From positions 1,406,501 to 1,470,500 of the forward strand of contig CM065879.1 in the NCBI GenBank assembly GCA_033439255.1: a stretch of DNA of 64,000 bases, in the 5' to 3' direction. Each line of letters opens with the position of its first letter. Position 1 is the stretch's first letter. Below, in pieces: positions 34,420-46,118 of the stretch. This DNA comes from Hericium rajendrae. Taxonomy: Eukaryota; Basidiomycota; Agaricomycetes; Russulales; Hericiaceae. Under the pieces are notes generated by a model. The model had not been told where the DNA came from and ran no database searches. It was given only the letters and a program-made list of their open reading frames with translations. A program made the position numbers and the translations under genes.

Positions 34420-35491
34420 CTTGACATCGTCGACGTCTGTGGCAGGCGTGCACTTCGCTGACCGAGTCTTTTCCCTTTCTTGCCAACAGGAATCGGTCTC
34501 ATCACCTATCCTGAAATCTTCCAACGAAATACGCTCGAAACATTCCAGCAAGATATCGTTCATTGCTGTCCGATGGGATTTGCTGGTTGGTAAAGTACAT
34601 CGTCTCCGAGAAAGTAGTATTCTTGCCCATCGTAACGATTCCGGGTTGCTTGCCCGCTCCGCCATTTCTCGTGTAGACCCCTGCTCTGTCGCATGAGAGT
34701 TGGTGCTGTATGTGCATAGCAGAGTATGTCGTATTTCAAACCCAATAGTCTCCTGAGAAGTACTCGCACGAGTCGCAAGGCTTGCTCGACGCGGCGTTTT
34801 CAAACCTCCTTCACATACAAATACTCCCCGATCTCTCCTTTCCTTCGTCGCTTGGTCAATATTGATTCACCATGCCGTTAAAGGAAAGGAACATGACTTC
34901 CTGAAGCAGCGAGCCAGAGCACACCGTGCGTTATGGTGAAGATCAAGTTTATGTGAATGGCCGGATGACCTATGGATAATGGAACACTCTACAATCGCAA
35001 GTTCTGTGTTTCCTTGGCGTCTACCGCAGCATTTCTGTCTCTCGATGTGTCATCGAGACAAAAGACAGAAGCCTTGAAGCTAGCCCATAGACGCGGCCGG
35101 CTACCGGTCAGAATGTTGACGGAAAAAGGTGAGCAATCCCTAGTCTCCGTTGTTGACCTAACACAGAAGATGATCATTCTGTGTTCAAGAGGTCTAAGGC
35201 TCATCGGATTCGAGCCAATATACGATACCAATGTCGACGAGCATGATCGGCACCGACGCGGTCTGAATGGCGGATAGGAGCCGACAGGCATCGTCCGCCC
35301 CGCACTTGGCCCGCAGTACGCGTAATGATCGTGTCCACAGAGCAGCGACGACTTCCTCCCATCTGCATCTCCTTCCAAGTAAAACATGAGATCCTCAAGC
35401 GTGGTTTGGGAAGATAGGTCTGTATCTCGTTTATCATGCAGCGCCTCCTGTCTTTTCACGGACAGCTCATGACCGCCGCAGGGACACGGAC
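34420..35491. other. Intergenic, no gene seen
   Basis: Spacer between the two intact F-box/nucleotidyltransferase-like genes. No coding frame or repeat supported. Confidence 0.4.
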
Positions 35492-37181
35492 ATGGGCTCG
35501 CCCCTAACCGAAATGTCAGACGAGACATCCTCGACCTCGCCAGACGCGCCCGCTATCAGTCCCGGGCAGCGTATGCTGTCCGTCGACGAGGCATACGATC
35601 GCATATTCTCCTGCTGCTCGCCGGGCACGCTCATCCGGCTCTCGTGGACGTGCCGCGCCGCCTACGCCGCGCTGCACTCCTACTACCGCCGCGGGTTCAA
35701 CATCAACCGGCATCTCGCGCGGTACTTCCCCGACCCGCGCGCATTCCGCTGCCTGCAGGCGCGCACGGGCACGGTGGTCTCGGGCTCGAACGCGCTGCAG
35801 TTCTTCGACCGGACGCACTACCCGAACTCGGATCTGGACCTGTACGTGCCGATGACCGATGCGGTGGTCGTCGCGGACTGGCTGGTCGCGGCGGGATACG
35901 TGTACCAGGCGCGGCACGACCAGGCGCAGGCGCTGCGTGTCGCGCTGTTCAAGATGATTGAGAACTATGAGAGCTCGGAGAGTCTGGAGGACGCGTTTGT
36001 GTGGATGAATTATGGGTTGCCAGGCGTTGCAGGGGTGTTTACCTTTGTGAAGGATGTGGATAGCACGCGCTCCACGATGTCTCCAATGGAGACGGATGAT
36101 GACGACGACATAGCGGTTCCTGAGATAACGGAAATTGATTCTTCAGGGTCAGAGTCCGAGGACGGCACAGAGGAGCCTCCTTCCTTGCTGAAGGTCCAGA
36201 TCATCGCGGCGATCGCGACGCCGTTGGCCTGTATCCTGGAGTTTCATTCATGTGAGTAAGCCCGTTGCCTTTATTCCCGGAGGACTTACAAGCCTCCGGA
36301 ATGCGACAGCCTGCGTATTCAATTTCATCACCCACGAAAAGGCATACTCCCTTTACCCGAAAGCCACATTCGAGGACCGCCGGACACTGTTATTCAAGCC
36401 CGCAAACCGGCTCAAACCAGCCACGCAGCGGGCAATCGAGAAGTACCGCCAGCGGGGCTGGAAAGTCCTATACAATGCCCCTCCGCACTGGTATGACATT
36501 GGCGGGCCCAAGCCCGACCCAGACGACCCCGAGGATTCTGCGTTGGAGTGCACCTCCCGCTGGGCCGACGACGGCCTCACCTGGGTGATTCCGCTCACCA
36601 CAGACGGCGTCAGCGCGCGAATCGACGACGCGACGCGCAAATGCGATCCCCACGCGGCGTACAACCTGCGCTGGGTGCACGATGACCCGCATCCGGACCC
36701 CGCGCCCGTGACGAACTGGCACCTCAGGACACGCTGGAAGCGCAACCAGCGCCACGAGCAGCCGTGCTACTCCATCGTCAGCTCGCCCGCGCTGCGCGAG
36801 AGTTATGTCATCGCGGACAGGGAGCTGCAGGATATCGTCAAGACGCGGTTTCACCCCCTGCGGGCGTACATGCTCGGCACTGAGGAGGGCATTTTCTCGC
36901 CCGACGTGCCCAGAAATCTGCGTCTCCGCCCGCCTTATGGTTACAGGCCGTTGTAAGCGCCGTCGCGTCTCGTTCTGCATGCCGTGTCTGTTGACGACGA
37001 TGTCGTATATTCCAGCTTCGATCACGAGTTCGAGCGTACCGTGCGTCAGTATCGCAGTACGAAGTCGACGACCTGGTATGAGCCGGACACATGCGTTCCC
37101 CAGGATGATAAATATGTGAGTATGCATGGCTAGATACTCGGGACCGGACTGACCTCCAAGCAGACGCATATGACGATATAA
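35492..37181 (+). CDS. F-box/nucleotidyltransferase-like protein B
   Basis: Best-preserved member, exons 35492-36251, 36310-36952, 37016-37115 and 37161-37181. N-terminus MGSPLTEMSDETSSTSPDAP, then the F-box-like DEAYDRIFSCCSPGTLIRLS and WTCRAAYAALHSYYRRGFNI. The core signature TVVSGSNALQFFDRTHYPNS followed by DLDLYVP supplies GS and DxD; then VAAGYVYQARHDQ. An acidic insert (DDDDDIAVPEI) precedes LKVQIIAAIATPLACILEFH. The C-terminal half reads CVFNFITHEKAYSLYPKATF, EKYRQRGWKVLYNAP and WVIPLTTDGV, then FDHEFERTVRQYRSTKS and a short last exon QTHMTI. If the 37116 intron is not used, the stop is at 37133. Intron positions match gene A from the FHS/CV junction onward. GC content is higher than in gene A. 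Confidence 0.75.
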
Positions 37182-37208
37182 TTTTGTAATTTTGTAATTT
37201 TGTAATTT
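37180..37208. repeat. Short A/T-rich tandem repeat
   Basis: About three copies of TTTTGTAAT directly after the stop of gene B. Confidence 0.8.
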
Positions 37209-37452
37209 GGACGGCTGACTGCTGTTCTCTCTCATTAGCGGACTATATCATAGTGGCAACGATGCATGTTATTCCTGCAGCATAGAGCCTGAATTAGATA
37301 TGCTATTAGCTCAAGATCCATAAATTCAGCGAAAGAATGGTGAGTAGTGATCGTCTACATCATGCAAGACTAGGTGTATATCAGTGGGGCACAGATCGCA
37401 CGACAATAGATCAGTCCACAGCCAATGCAAAACAATCCGACCAATCAAGATC

Positions 37453-39069
37453 TCAGAGCCCGCCGTAGCGCTTCATGAACCCAAGATGAAACGCCTCAAG
37501 CGCACCGACGTACTCCTCGACACCAGGGCAGAGGCACGTCAAGCGATAATGCGCCTCGCCGTCCTTCTGCCCGAATCCACTGCCGGGCACGACACAGATG
37601 CCGGTCTCGTCAAGCAGCTGCAGCGCGTAGAACTCGTCCGGCTGCTTGCCCGCCGCCAGCGCGGCCGCAGCCGCCTGGTCCGGGATAGTGAGCTTCGGGT
37701 AGAGGTAGAGCGCGCCGGCCGAGTCGACGCAGGAGACGCCAGGGAGCTGGTTGAGGCGCTCGGCCATGAGCTTCGTGCGCGCGGCGAGCACGGCGTGCGT
37801 TGCGTCGGTCTCCTTCTTCCAGAGCGCGTAGCTCTCCTCTCCCTTTTTTGGCGGGCGGACCATGCAGTCGACGCCGACCTGGCCGCCGAGGGGCGGGCAG
37901 AGGCCGACGGAGACCATCTTGTAGAGGAGGGCGAGGACGTCGTCGCCGATGTTGGTGCACTCGAAGTAGCCGCCACGACGGCCGCACTCGCCGGTGACGC
38001 CCTTGGAGATGGAGTGGAAGGAGACGAGGGGCACGCGCGAGTTGAGCTGGCGGACGATCTTCTTGAAGGAGGTGAAGGGGTGGGTGGTCGGGCGGTGGAG
38101 GTTGGCCTGGTAGACTTCGTCGGCGAGGAGGACAAGGTTGTGCTGCTCGCAGAGGCGGACGACGTGCTCCATGGTGGCCTCGTCGAGGAGGGCGCCGGTG
38201 GGGTTGCCAGGGTTGATGATGACGAGGGCTTTTGGCTCAATGCCGTCATCAAGGGCCTTTTGGAGGGCGCCGTCGATGTCGCGCGGGGAGGTGGCCCATT
38301 CAGAAACTTCGTCGAGGTGGTAGGGGATGGGTACACCGGAGAAGGAAGCAAGGGTGGCGGTGTAGAGCGGGTACTGGGGTATTGGGATGAGGATGCCGGA
38401 CTTGGGAGAGGAGATGAGCGTGGAGATGAGGAGGGACACGCCAGCAGATGCACCGCCAGTCAGGAATATGTGATTAGGATTTGATGGATAACCGTCGCGC
38501 TCTGTAGGAGTATATCAGCCTTGGACTCGTAAAGAATCATATTTGGGCTTACCCTCAATAAACTTCGCAACGTTCTTACGAATGAAAGGCACTCCCTGAC
38601 TATGGGAGTATGCCCCAAGCGACCCAATCTCGTGCTGCAGCTCCTTTGCCCGCGCAATGATATCCTTCGGGAACGCGTTCGGTGCCAGCTCTGCGAGCGC
38701 AGGCCATTCCATCAACGCTGCGACCTACCGGGGTGTCAGTCTTCGCCTTCAAGTCGCTCCGCAGTTTAGCTTACGCACCTGCCTGTTGAATGTGATCGGG
38801 GCCTGGTCGAGCCCCTTCTGCTGGGGGTTACCAATGTTCGACGAGATGACCTTGTCAAACGGCAGTCCATGGTTAGCCTCCTTCAGGCGCTCCCTGTACT
38901 CCTCCGCTTTGATGGCAAGCTCTCCGCGCACGGCATACTGGACCTTGAGGATAGAGGGGTTGAGGGCGTCGACTTGGAGCCCGCGCATGGTGATTTTGCT
39001 AGGATGTGTTGGGCGGAACAGAGAGTGTGCAGTGGTATAGAGGTAGCGTAGGCCGGCCTTTTGGATCAT
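37453..39069 (-). CDS. Alanine transaminase
   Basis: PLP-dependent class I/II aminotransferase that interconverts alanine + 2-oxoglutarate and pyruvate + glutamate. N-terminus MIQKAGLRYLYTTAHSLFRP could be a mitochondrial presequence; an internal start at MRGLQVDALNPSILK would give a cytosolic form. Exons follow in order: VQYAVRGELAIKAEEYRERL, DKVISSNIGNPQQKGLDQAP, ALMEWPALAELAPNAFPKDI, SHSQGVPFIRKNVAKFIE, DGYPSNPNHIFLTGGASAGV, VIINPGNPTGALLDEATMEH and LADEVYQANLH. The PLP lysine lies in SFHSISKGVTGECGRRGGYF, and the end is GSGFGQKDGEAHYRLTCLCP. All landmarks are present. It converges with gene B (272 bp between stops). Confidence 0.92.
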
Positions 39070-39391
39070 GGGATGCCAATCGATTATATAGGAGCCCCGA
39101 TGCGTGGGACGTATTGCGCAACGTTGTGGGTGACGGTTTGGCGTAGCGCCGCCGCGCGTCGCGCCCGCTGCGACTTAGGGCCGTGCGCGCCTGCCAGCTG
39201 GCATACTGACTCGATATCGCAAATGAAAGCCACGACGCGGGAGAGAAGTCTTTGGAGGCGATTTGCGGAACAGGACGAAGCAGCAGACTCTGTGGTGGAA
39301 GCAAGAGATGATGCATTCACGATGCGCGTGGTAGATAATCAATCCGTGCGAGGATGTCGTGCAAGTACGATGGTATGTAGATTATAGTAAA

Positions 39392-41344
39392 TCATCCTGA
39401 CAACGTCCGTGGGTGCAATGCGAAAACAAGTGCTCCGTTCCGTGCGCCGCCCTCCTTCACCGTTATCCACCGCCCGAGCCGTGTCTCCTGTCCAACACCA
39501 GCGACCAGCAATATGGGGCTCTTTTTGGGTGGCGCGCCACTGCCATTCTCTCCGCCAGACGATGGTTGGGCCCAATTGGCATTGTCGAAGAAGCCTTTTC
39601 GTGGAGAAACGAACCGCAAGGAGTTGATTACCCCAGGGGCGAGCACAGTGCCGACAAGGGAGAACGACTTCAGTTTTGAATCGAGCTTCCACAGCCGAAT
39701 CTCTCCATCCCAAGACCCTGGTGCAATAGATGAACTAACACGATGGATTGTGATAGGGGAACGGCGTACCTGATGCGAAAAGATCTGAATACCGCAAGGA
39801 TCCCAGTGAAGTGATCCATCGCGGTGTGCGGATGAGGCCTTCAGTCTCAGAGTGCGTCTCGTTCAAGCCATGCGCGACAGCCTGAGTAAAGATAGGCTTC
39901 TTTTTCTGTGTTGTCCATAAGGATATCGATCTGGAGCCAGATCAGTACCGGAACACCTTGACACCAAGAGAGTTCATACCCTGAGTCCCCACCGCTGAGG
40001 AAAGTTGACTCGTCGAGCATGACAACACTTTCCAAGCTCCCCTCCACATACTTCTTCTGCTCTTTGTGATGCTTCTTCTGCGCCTCGGCAGCTTCTTCCT
40101 CATCCAAGCCCTCCAGCGCCCCACCCTCTAGCAACTCTCGCACAGAACTCCGTCCTCCACCTCTAAACACCAGCTGGCTCTCATCCACGATTTTCCAGAA
40201 TCTGACCGTCTTGTCCCGCCCGCCGACGGTCACCGCCGTCTCTGCACGCAGAGCATCCAGGTCCAACACGCAGTCTTGGTGGCCAAACAACGTCTCGACA
40301 TATCCCATGACAGAGAGATCGAAGAGCTTGATTGTCCGATCATACGACGCCGTATACAACTGGTTGGTCCCCTTCCGGAACGCGAGGGCCTGTGCAGCGG
40401 AGAGTGTGAGCGAGAATCGCAGCGCACACAACCGGAAAATCATACCGAAATTGTATCTCGATGTCCCCCGAAGCCCTTCACCCACTTGCCCGCCTCGACG
40501 TCCCAAACGCCGACTTTGCGATCCTTCCCGGCGCTAGCTAGGTATTTGCCATCGCCACTGAGCGCGAGCGCGAGCACCTCGTCCGTGTGGCCTTGCACGT
40601 CCTGCACATTCGCCTTCTCCTTCCCCTTTCCTGGCTTTATCTTGGGAAACGTCGCTAGCCGCGCACCAGTGTGAAGGTCCCATTTGATGATGGATCCTTC
40701 TTTTCCGGAAGTAAAAAGGTAGTGGCCGTCGTCGGATGCGACGGCAGAGGTGACGGTAAAGCGATGGCCCTTGGTCCGCAGGGTTGGCGGAGGCTCGTCG
40801 AAATTGAACTACAGTTGATTGTCTCAGAGATTAGGTCCGTTAATAAGTAGATGCGTACTCACATTGTCTGCGACGAATAAATGGATCTTGCCCGAATGCT
40901 CCAACACGTCCTGCTTCAGCCGCGCAGAAACCAGCTCCTTGTCGATCTCAGCCGCATCGTACTCTCCCTCCGCTAAAGACAGGGATCAGCGAGCCTTTCC
41001 ACATAACAAAGAGCCAACAACGCACCCAGACCCTCTTTCACGGAGTCCAAATACAACTTCGCCAGCCTCAGCCGCTTCTCCGCAGGCGTCTCGTCCTCGT
41101 CCTCCTCCCCGCTCTCATTCGCATCGACCTCCTCCGCGCGCAGATCCATATCCATCACGTCCTCGTCGTGCGTCGCGTCCGACTCGAGCTCCTCGTCCAC
41201 CGCGCGGCCCTTCCCCTTGCTCTTCGCACCGGCGTGCTTCGCGGGTACGCCCGCCCTCGCCTTTTTGGCTGCAGCCGCGGCCAGCTCGCGCGCGGTCGAG
41301 CGCTTGCGCTTGCGCGTCTTGGTGGCGAAAAATGCGTCGGGCAT
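39392..41344 (-). CDS. RRP9: U3 snoRNP WD40 protein Rrp9
   Basis: Nucleolar U3-specific WD40 protein (human U3-55K), needed for early pre-rRNA cleavage. N-terminus MPDAFFATKTRKRKRSTARE is basic (nuclear/nucleolar), followed by an acidic stretch and PAEKRLRLAKLYLDSVKEGL. Then DAAEIDKELVSARLKQDVLE, the first WD unit GHRFTVTSAVASDDGHYLFT and GKEGSIIKWDLHTG, then GHTDEVLALALSGDGKYLAS, GHRDTISALAFRKGTNQLYT, GHQDCVLDLDALRAETAVTV, GRDKTVRFWKIVDESQLVFR, ESVVMLDESTFLSGGDSG and SWDGEIRLWKLD, ending at TLSG. Joins were made by eye across several short introns. It lies on the same strand as, and upstream of, the transaminase gene. Confidence 0.9.
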
Positions 41345-42660
41345 TGTGGAAGAGAGGCGTGCTTCAGTGCTGCAGCTCAGAGCTTGGTCGCTCGAGAGGG
41401 ACTTCAGAATCAGAAATTTGTGGTGTCCGGCGTTTGCCGCGATCTCAGATTTAGGCGCGCTTCCAGCTTCGCTCGAGGAGGGCAGTTTCATTCAAATACG
41501 TCAGGATCGTCCTCTCCAAACTTTGCCATGAAGAAATGGTAGCTATATGGTATGCTTGGTAAAAACATGACGTCAATGAACCAAAAATTCATCTGGTTGG
41601 GGCGTTCGGGACAAAGACTGCAACTGACTGTGTAGCAGCTTGCGGCTACCAGACTGGCCAGCGTATGGAAGTTCAGAAAAGAACATGATATCATATTCCA
41701 GGCATCTTGCTAAATTTCCAGTCAACCAAGTACTGCTGTCGCAGCCAGAGCAAGGGTACCAAATCCAGGACGCGGAGCATCGGATTCATATGCCTCTTGC
41801 GGGGCCTTTACGTCTTGAGTGAAGGACAGGCATCGATTCGCAGCATGCAGGAACAGTCGCTGGCGGAGAAACACGAGAGTCAGCAGGGCACGGTGGCCTA
41901 CTTACAGGCGCAATGGTGATTAGCATGAGATCCATGAGGATCAGTCAATCTCCGAGTCCCGACAGAAGGCCAGAAAGAGCGCCGAGCGGAAATCCTTCGG
42001 GTACACCCCTTACAATAAAGCGCAGGATGCCCCGCTATGGAGTCAGTCATTACTCACGTTGCTCTCCGTTGCTTCGTCATTACTGTGCCTGCAGGCCAGT
42101 CGATGAAGACAGATGTCATGGGATACATGGACGCACCTTAATTCTGTCACCTCGCCAAAACTCGAGGTCATAACATGGGAATTTCGTAGTACGCACATGG
42201 TGTGATGCATAGGGCGTAAGATGTTCTGCCGCGTATTGATCTAAAATATCTGAAAGACAATCGCCGAGGATCTCCTAACGACCAAGGGCGGGCATGACAA
42301 AGTCCATAGCACGGGGTAAGCAAAGGACCATACCTTGCATAGACTTAGCTTGTCAGTGCGCGTGTGCTGATTCAAATGGTCGGTGCACCGCAGGCTGCGG
42401 GAGAGATGAGATCAAGAAGGGCTGACTGGACAAGTGGCGGGGGATAGATTGTTACACTGTGTATTGATTTCTGTTCCCATTTAAGCCAATTGTCAGTATG
42501 CTGAACTATCCCAGCGTTCGATGCAGTCTTGTTCGCGCAGACATTAATCGTCAAGCGATGAGGTATCACTGCTGCAAAAGATGCGTCAGCCAACCAGAGT
42601 GATGAAAAGGATAGAAAAATAGCTACAATCTCTACTCCTCAACAGGCGACAAACTGAAGG
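41345..42660. other. 1.3-kb spacer, no gene seen
   Basis: No frame has family-like content. It includes the RRP9 promoter and the HMG-CoA lyase 3' end. Confidence 0.4.
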
Positions 42661-43912
42661 CTACAATTTGGCCTTCATCGATTCCTGACGCTCACGGTGC
42701 TTCCGAGCCCGGATCGCCTTTCCCACTCTGCTTGCGTTATCGCGGCCCAGTTCTTCCGATATCCAGAAGCCCGTCTCGGCCAGTGCATCAAGGTCACCAG
42801 CAACGTCGTACTTCGATCCTTGGAGCGCATAGAGAATGTCCTCGGTTGCGACATTCCCAGTCGCACCAGGGGAGTACGGGCATCCACCGAGCCCGGCGAC
42901 AGAGCTGTCAAGGGTGCGAATACCGGCATCGACGGCTGTCATCGCATTCGCGACGCCCATGCCAAACGTGTCGTGGAACTACAACATCACGCCTTAGCAA
43001 GGGCGGCCCGCGGAGGAGCAAAAGATCAGCTTACATGGCCCTGTCAGAACCACGCCCGCGAGTGAGCGCTGAGAACGAGCAGAGCGCGGAACAACTCACC
43101 GCAAGCTTCTGCACCGGGTTCGCACCGACCACGGCGTCGATCATCTCGCCGACACTAGTGGGAGTCCCGGTACCCGTGGTGTCACCCAGGCTGACCTCGT
43201 AGCACCCCATATCCAGCAGCGCCGTCGTCACATCCCGCACGCGTGCATAGTCCACCTTCCCGCTGTAGGGGCACGTTATGACCACGCTAACATACCCACG
43301 CACGCGGACACCATGGTCGAGCGCGGCGCGCGTCACCTTCGCGAGGCGCTCGAGCGACTCCGCGACGGTGACATTCGTGTTCGCCATGGAGAACGCGTCG
43401 GTCGCGGCGGTGAAGATCGCGATTTCGCTGCCGGGGCGGACGTCGGGCTGTTCGGACAGGAGGTTGAGGAACGCGCTGAGGCCTTTCTCGTTCGGGACGA
43501 GGTATTGGTACGTGACGCCTGGGAGCTTCTCTATCTTCGTGGCGACCTCAGCCGTACCTGCCATCTGGAATGTAGAGCGTTTGGGTCAACGTGCAGTGGG
43601 ATATGTTATCGTACGCACCTGCGGCACCCATTTTGGACTGACGAAGCTCCCTGCCTCGATGATCTTCATCTCGGCGCGGCCGAGCCTGTTCACGAGCTCG
43701 ATCTTCGTCTCGGGCGGAATTACAGACTTCTCGTTCTGTAGCCCATCGCGAGGACCGACTTCGACGATGTTGACGAAGTTGCTGCTTGAGGCTTCCGTCG
43801 CATACGTCCTCTGGACACGCGACCCAAGTGCGCTGGGAATCCGTGGAGAGCGTATGGGTGTCGCGCGTCGAGCGGGCAGAAGTAATCTTGACGATACGGC
43901 ACGATTGGCCAT
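42661..43912 (-). CDS. Hydroxymethylglutaryl-CoA lyase
   Basis: Cleaves HMG-CoA to acetoacetate and acetyl-CoA in leucine breakdown. N-terminus [20 protein letters not shown] is Arg/Ser-rich, fitting a mitochondrial targeting peptide. The catalytic loop [20 protein letters not shown] follows, then [12 protein letters not shown], an intron, [35 protein letters not shown] and [20 protein letters not shown], and KLA. A 6-nt microexon codes GH. The next exon starts [19 protein letters not shown] and gives the signature [20 protein letters not shown] with the catalytic Cys. The stop follows ESMKAKL; no peroxisomal signal is obvious unless AKL is read as a weak C-terminal PTS1. Length is normal. 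Confidence 0.93.
43035..43040 (-). other. 6-nt microexon in HMG-CoA lyase
   Basis: GGCCAT on the minus strand, preceded by ...CTGACAG and followed by GTAAGCTGATC. It codes Gly-His and restores the family motif AGHFHDT between KLA (exon ending at 43100) and FHDTFG (exon starting at 42978). The flanking introns are 59 and 56 bp. The His matches a metal-coordinating residue of human HMGCL. Confidence 0.8.
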
Positions 43913-44201
43913 AATTCCTGCGGCCTATGTGGGTTGTCTATTGAACAGGAGAGGTTGATTTGGATGCTGTGGTCAAATACTGAGGACGAACGGAGAGAGT
44001 GCGTTGACTGTTGGCGTCATGTGGTCAAGCGTACATTTAGCACAAGGCGCCCGTCACTTGAGTATAGTATCGGACATAATCGGACAGCAGTATGCTGGCG
44101 GCATAGGCCTCTAGAATTACAGAAAGTGCTCGAGTAGTTATTGTACAGACATGGGACAAGTGCAAAGGCCAGGGGTCGCAGCGAGTAAAGATGCACATCA
44201 A

Positions 44202-45637
44202 CTACAACTTGGCCTTGGCGTATGATGACGAAGGATGGATCAACGCAATCCATATGCTCTCTGCAATAGCCTGCGGGTTCGTCTGCACCGCCTGCCAAAA
44301 TATTAGTTTGGTCAGAGGTGTCGACAAAAAATGAAGAAATCGTACAAAATGTCCACAACCATCTACCTCCGTGACGGTCTTGAAGTTTCCAGCTGTGCCC
44401 TGCTTCACGAGAAGATCACGATTCTTCGCGGGGCTGAAAACATACAAAGGGGTTGAGCGACTCTAGAATTCAATAGGCAAATTCAGCTTACAGGAAGTCG
44501 GATATTGAGCCGAAAACAGCATGAGTAGGGACGTCAGTACAGAACGCCGAGAGGTGCCCGAGAGCTTCAATGCGACCTGTTGTATCCCTCCACGTTGCCT
44601 AAAGCTGCCTCGTGAGGGGAAATGCAATTGACTGAAGTAAGAACCGTACCGCTTCTAGAGACTTCGTGCACCTGAGGGCGACACTTGTTGCCTTCCCCGC
44701 AGTAGGTGCTTCTCGAAGACCATATTTCTGCGGGAAGACTGTAAACCCCACGGATAGACATCATCTCGACTCTCACATGACGTACCAAGTATAGACCAAT
44801 TATTCGAGGATCCCAATCTTTCAGCAAATTATCACGGAACTGGTTTTCCGCTTCCTCGCGGCTAGGCCACATGTCCCTGCGCTGTGTGGCGAGATTAAAG
44901 AAGGGAAGCTCGCACTCCCTATTTACTTCATGGGCCAGTATCAGGGGCTCGATGAGGATGGCTGTCGACCAAGAAATCGATGGCTGATACGTTTTAGCCA
45001 AGATGCTAATGAAGACGATGAACAACCATTGTAATCCATTTATATCTATATGAAAGAAGAAAAGACTCACGCTGCTACAGCACCCATCGAATGACCAACT
45101 GCAACGAGCCTTCTCGAGCGAAAGTCGACATCGATGCCTTTACCGAGTCCGGTGAGGACTAAATGAACTGCACGAGCATAGTCGGCCCACGGGACTGGCA
45201 CGCGCAGGCATAAGCAAGGGACCCGCATCGTCAACATCAGACTGCTCCACAAGCAACTTACAGACAGACGGATATCCGGATCGAAGCGCCTCCTCGTTCA
45301 AAGCCGCCGCGCTGCCATGATTGGGGCATTCGATAGCCCATGCTTCTCGAATCTTGAAGTAATACTTGCTGATGGAGCTAGCCGTACCATTGACGCTATA
45401 GAGCTCCTCCAGCACAGGCTCCCAGGACTCGTTGTGAGACCCTGTCGCGTGCATCAGAACCAGTGTTATAGCATCCTCATCTGTCGACTCAAATCCCGGG
45501 GACCAATAACGCTTTACTGAGATAAGCAGTGGGAAATGAGGACGAGGGTCGAAGATGAACGATTCGGATTCAATACGCGGCATATTGACAGGTGGCATGC
45601 TGGTCAAGGTGGCCCCGTCAGACGCTCGCACAGACAT
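44202..45637 (-). CDS. Alpha/beta hydrolase
   Basis: Serine hydrolase of the alpha/beta fold, a common anonymous family in basidiomycetes. A later start at 45598 (MPPVNMPRIESESFIFDPRP) is likelier than 45637. The N-terminal strand region ALTLVLMHATGSHNES-like (TLVLMHATGSHNESWEPVLE) holds the oxyanion region; AIECPNHGSAA follows. After an intron, PWADYARAVHLVLTGLGKGI and the nucleophile elbow RRLVAVGHSMGAVAA (GHSMG). Then PSISWSTAILIEPLILAHE, RDMWPSREEAENQFRDNLLK, WDPRIIGLYLVRHV and THAVFGSISDFL (acidic residue candidate), and VTEVDGCGHF carries the catalytic His. Many small exons; joins are approximate. No signal peptide, so probably intracellular. Substrate unknown. Confidence 0.75.
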
Positions 45638-46118
45638 GACACTTCACTCACAGTCGCTTGGAATTCCACAAAGTCAACGACACCCTGGGCTGAACGATTG
45701 ACGATGACAGATGAGCGCAAGAAGGTTATGAAACAACCGCTGCGCCCAAGCGTAATACGGGCGCTTTCGCAGGAGCATCAATGCCTCGGTGCTCCTCGGA
45801 TATCCCTAAGAAGCCAATTTGTATGCACAATTCGCAGGAACGTGCATAAGCTCCTTGATAAAGGAAATGGGCATTCAATTCCGGGAAAAGAGTAGAGTAG
45901 CGCAAGAGCTCATGATGGTAGAACGGAGACGACTGGAGCGGCGCTTCAGCCAATTTCCAAACTATCCCACCAGCCAGCAACCAGATGAACGTTCTAGAGA
46001 CTGTGGATAAGATGCATCAGTATTCAGTACTAGTCTTTTCGGGTACTCACTTTCCAACGTCTCATCTGTCTCGTCCTTCTTGAAAACCACGACAAGTATT
46101 CTCCAAAAGCTCACTAAT
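45638..46118. other. Divergent promoter region
   Basis: Spacer between the hydrolase (-) and the Hikeshi gene (+), which are transcribed apart. A small minus-strand frame at 45726-45980 has no recognisable family. Confidence 0.4.

Noticed and set aside
37384-38484. 366-residue plus-strand frame opposite alanine transaminase.
   Set aside because: Antisense shadow; the minus strand carries a complete aminotransferase.
45726-45980. Minus-strand frame of 84 residues upstream of Hikeshi.
   Set aside because: No recognisable family and it lies in a divergent promoter; too weak to call.
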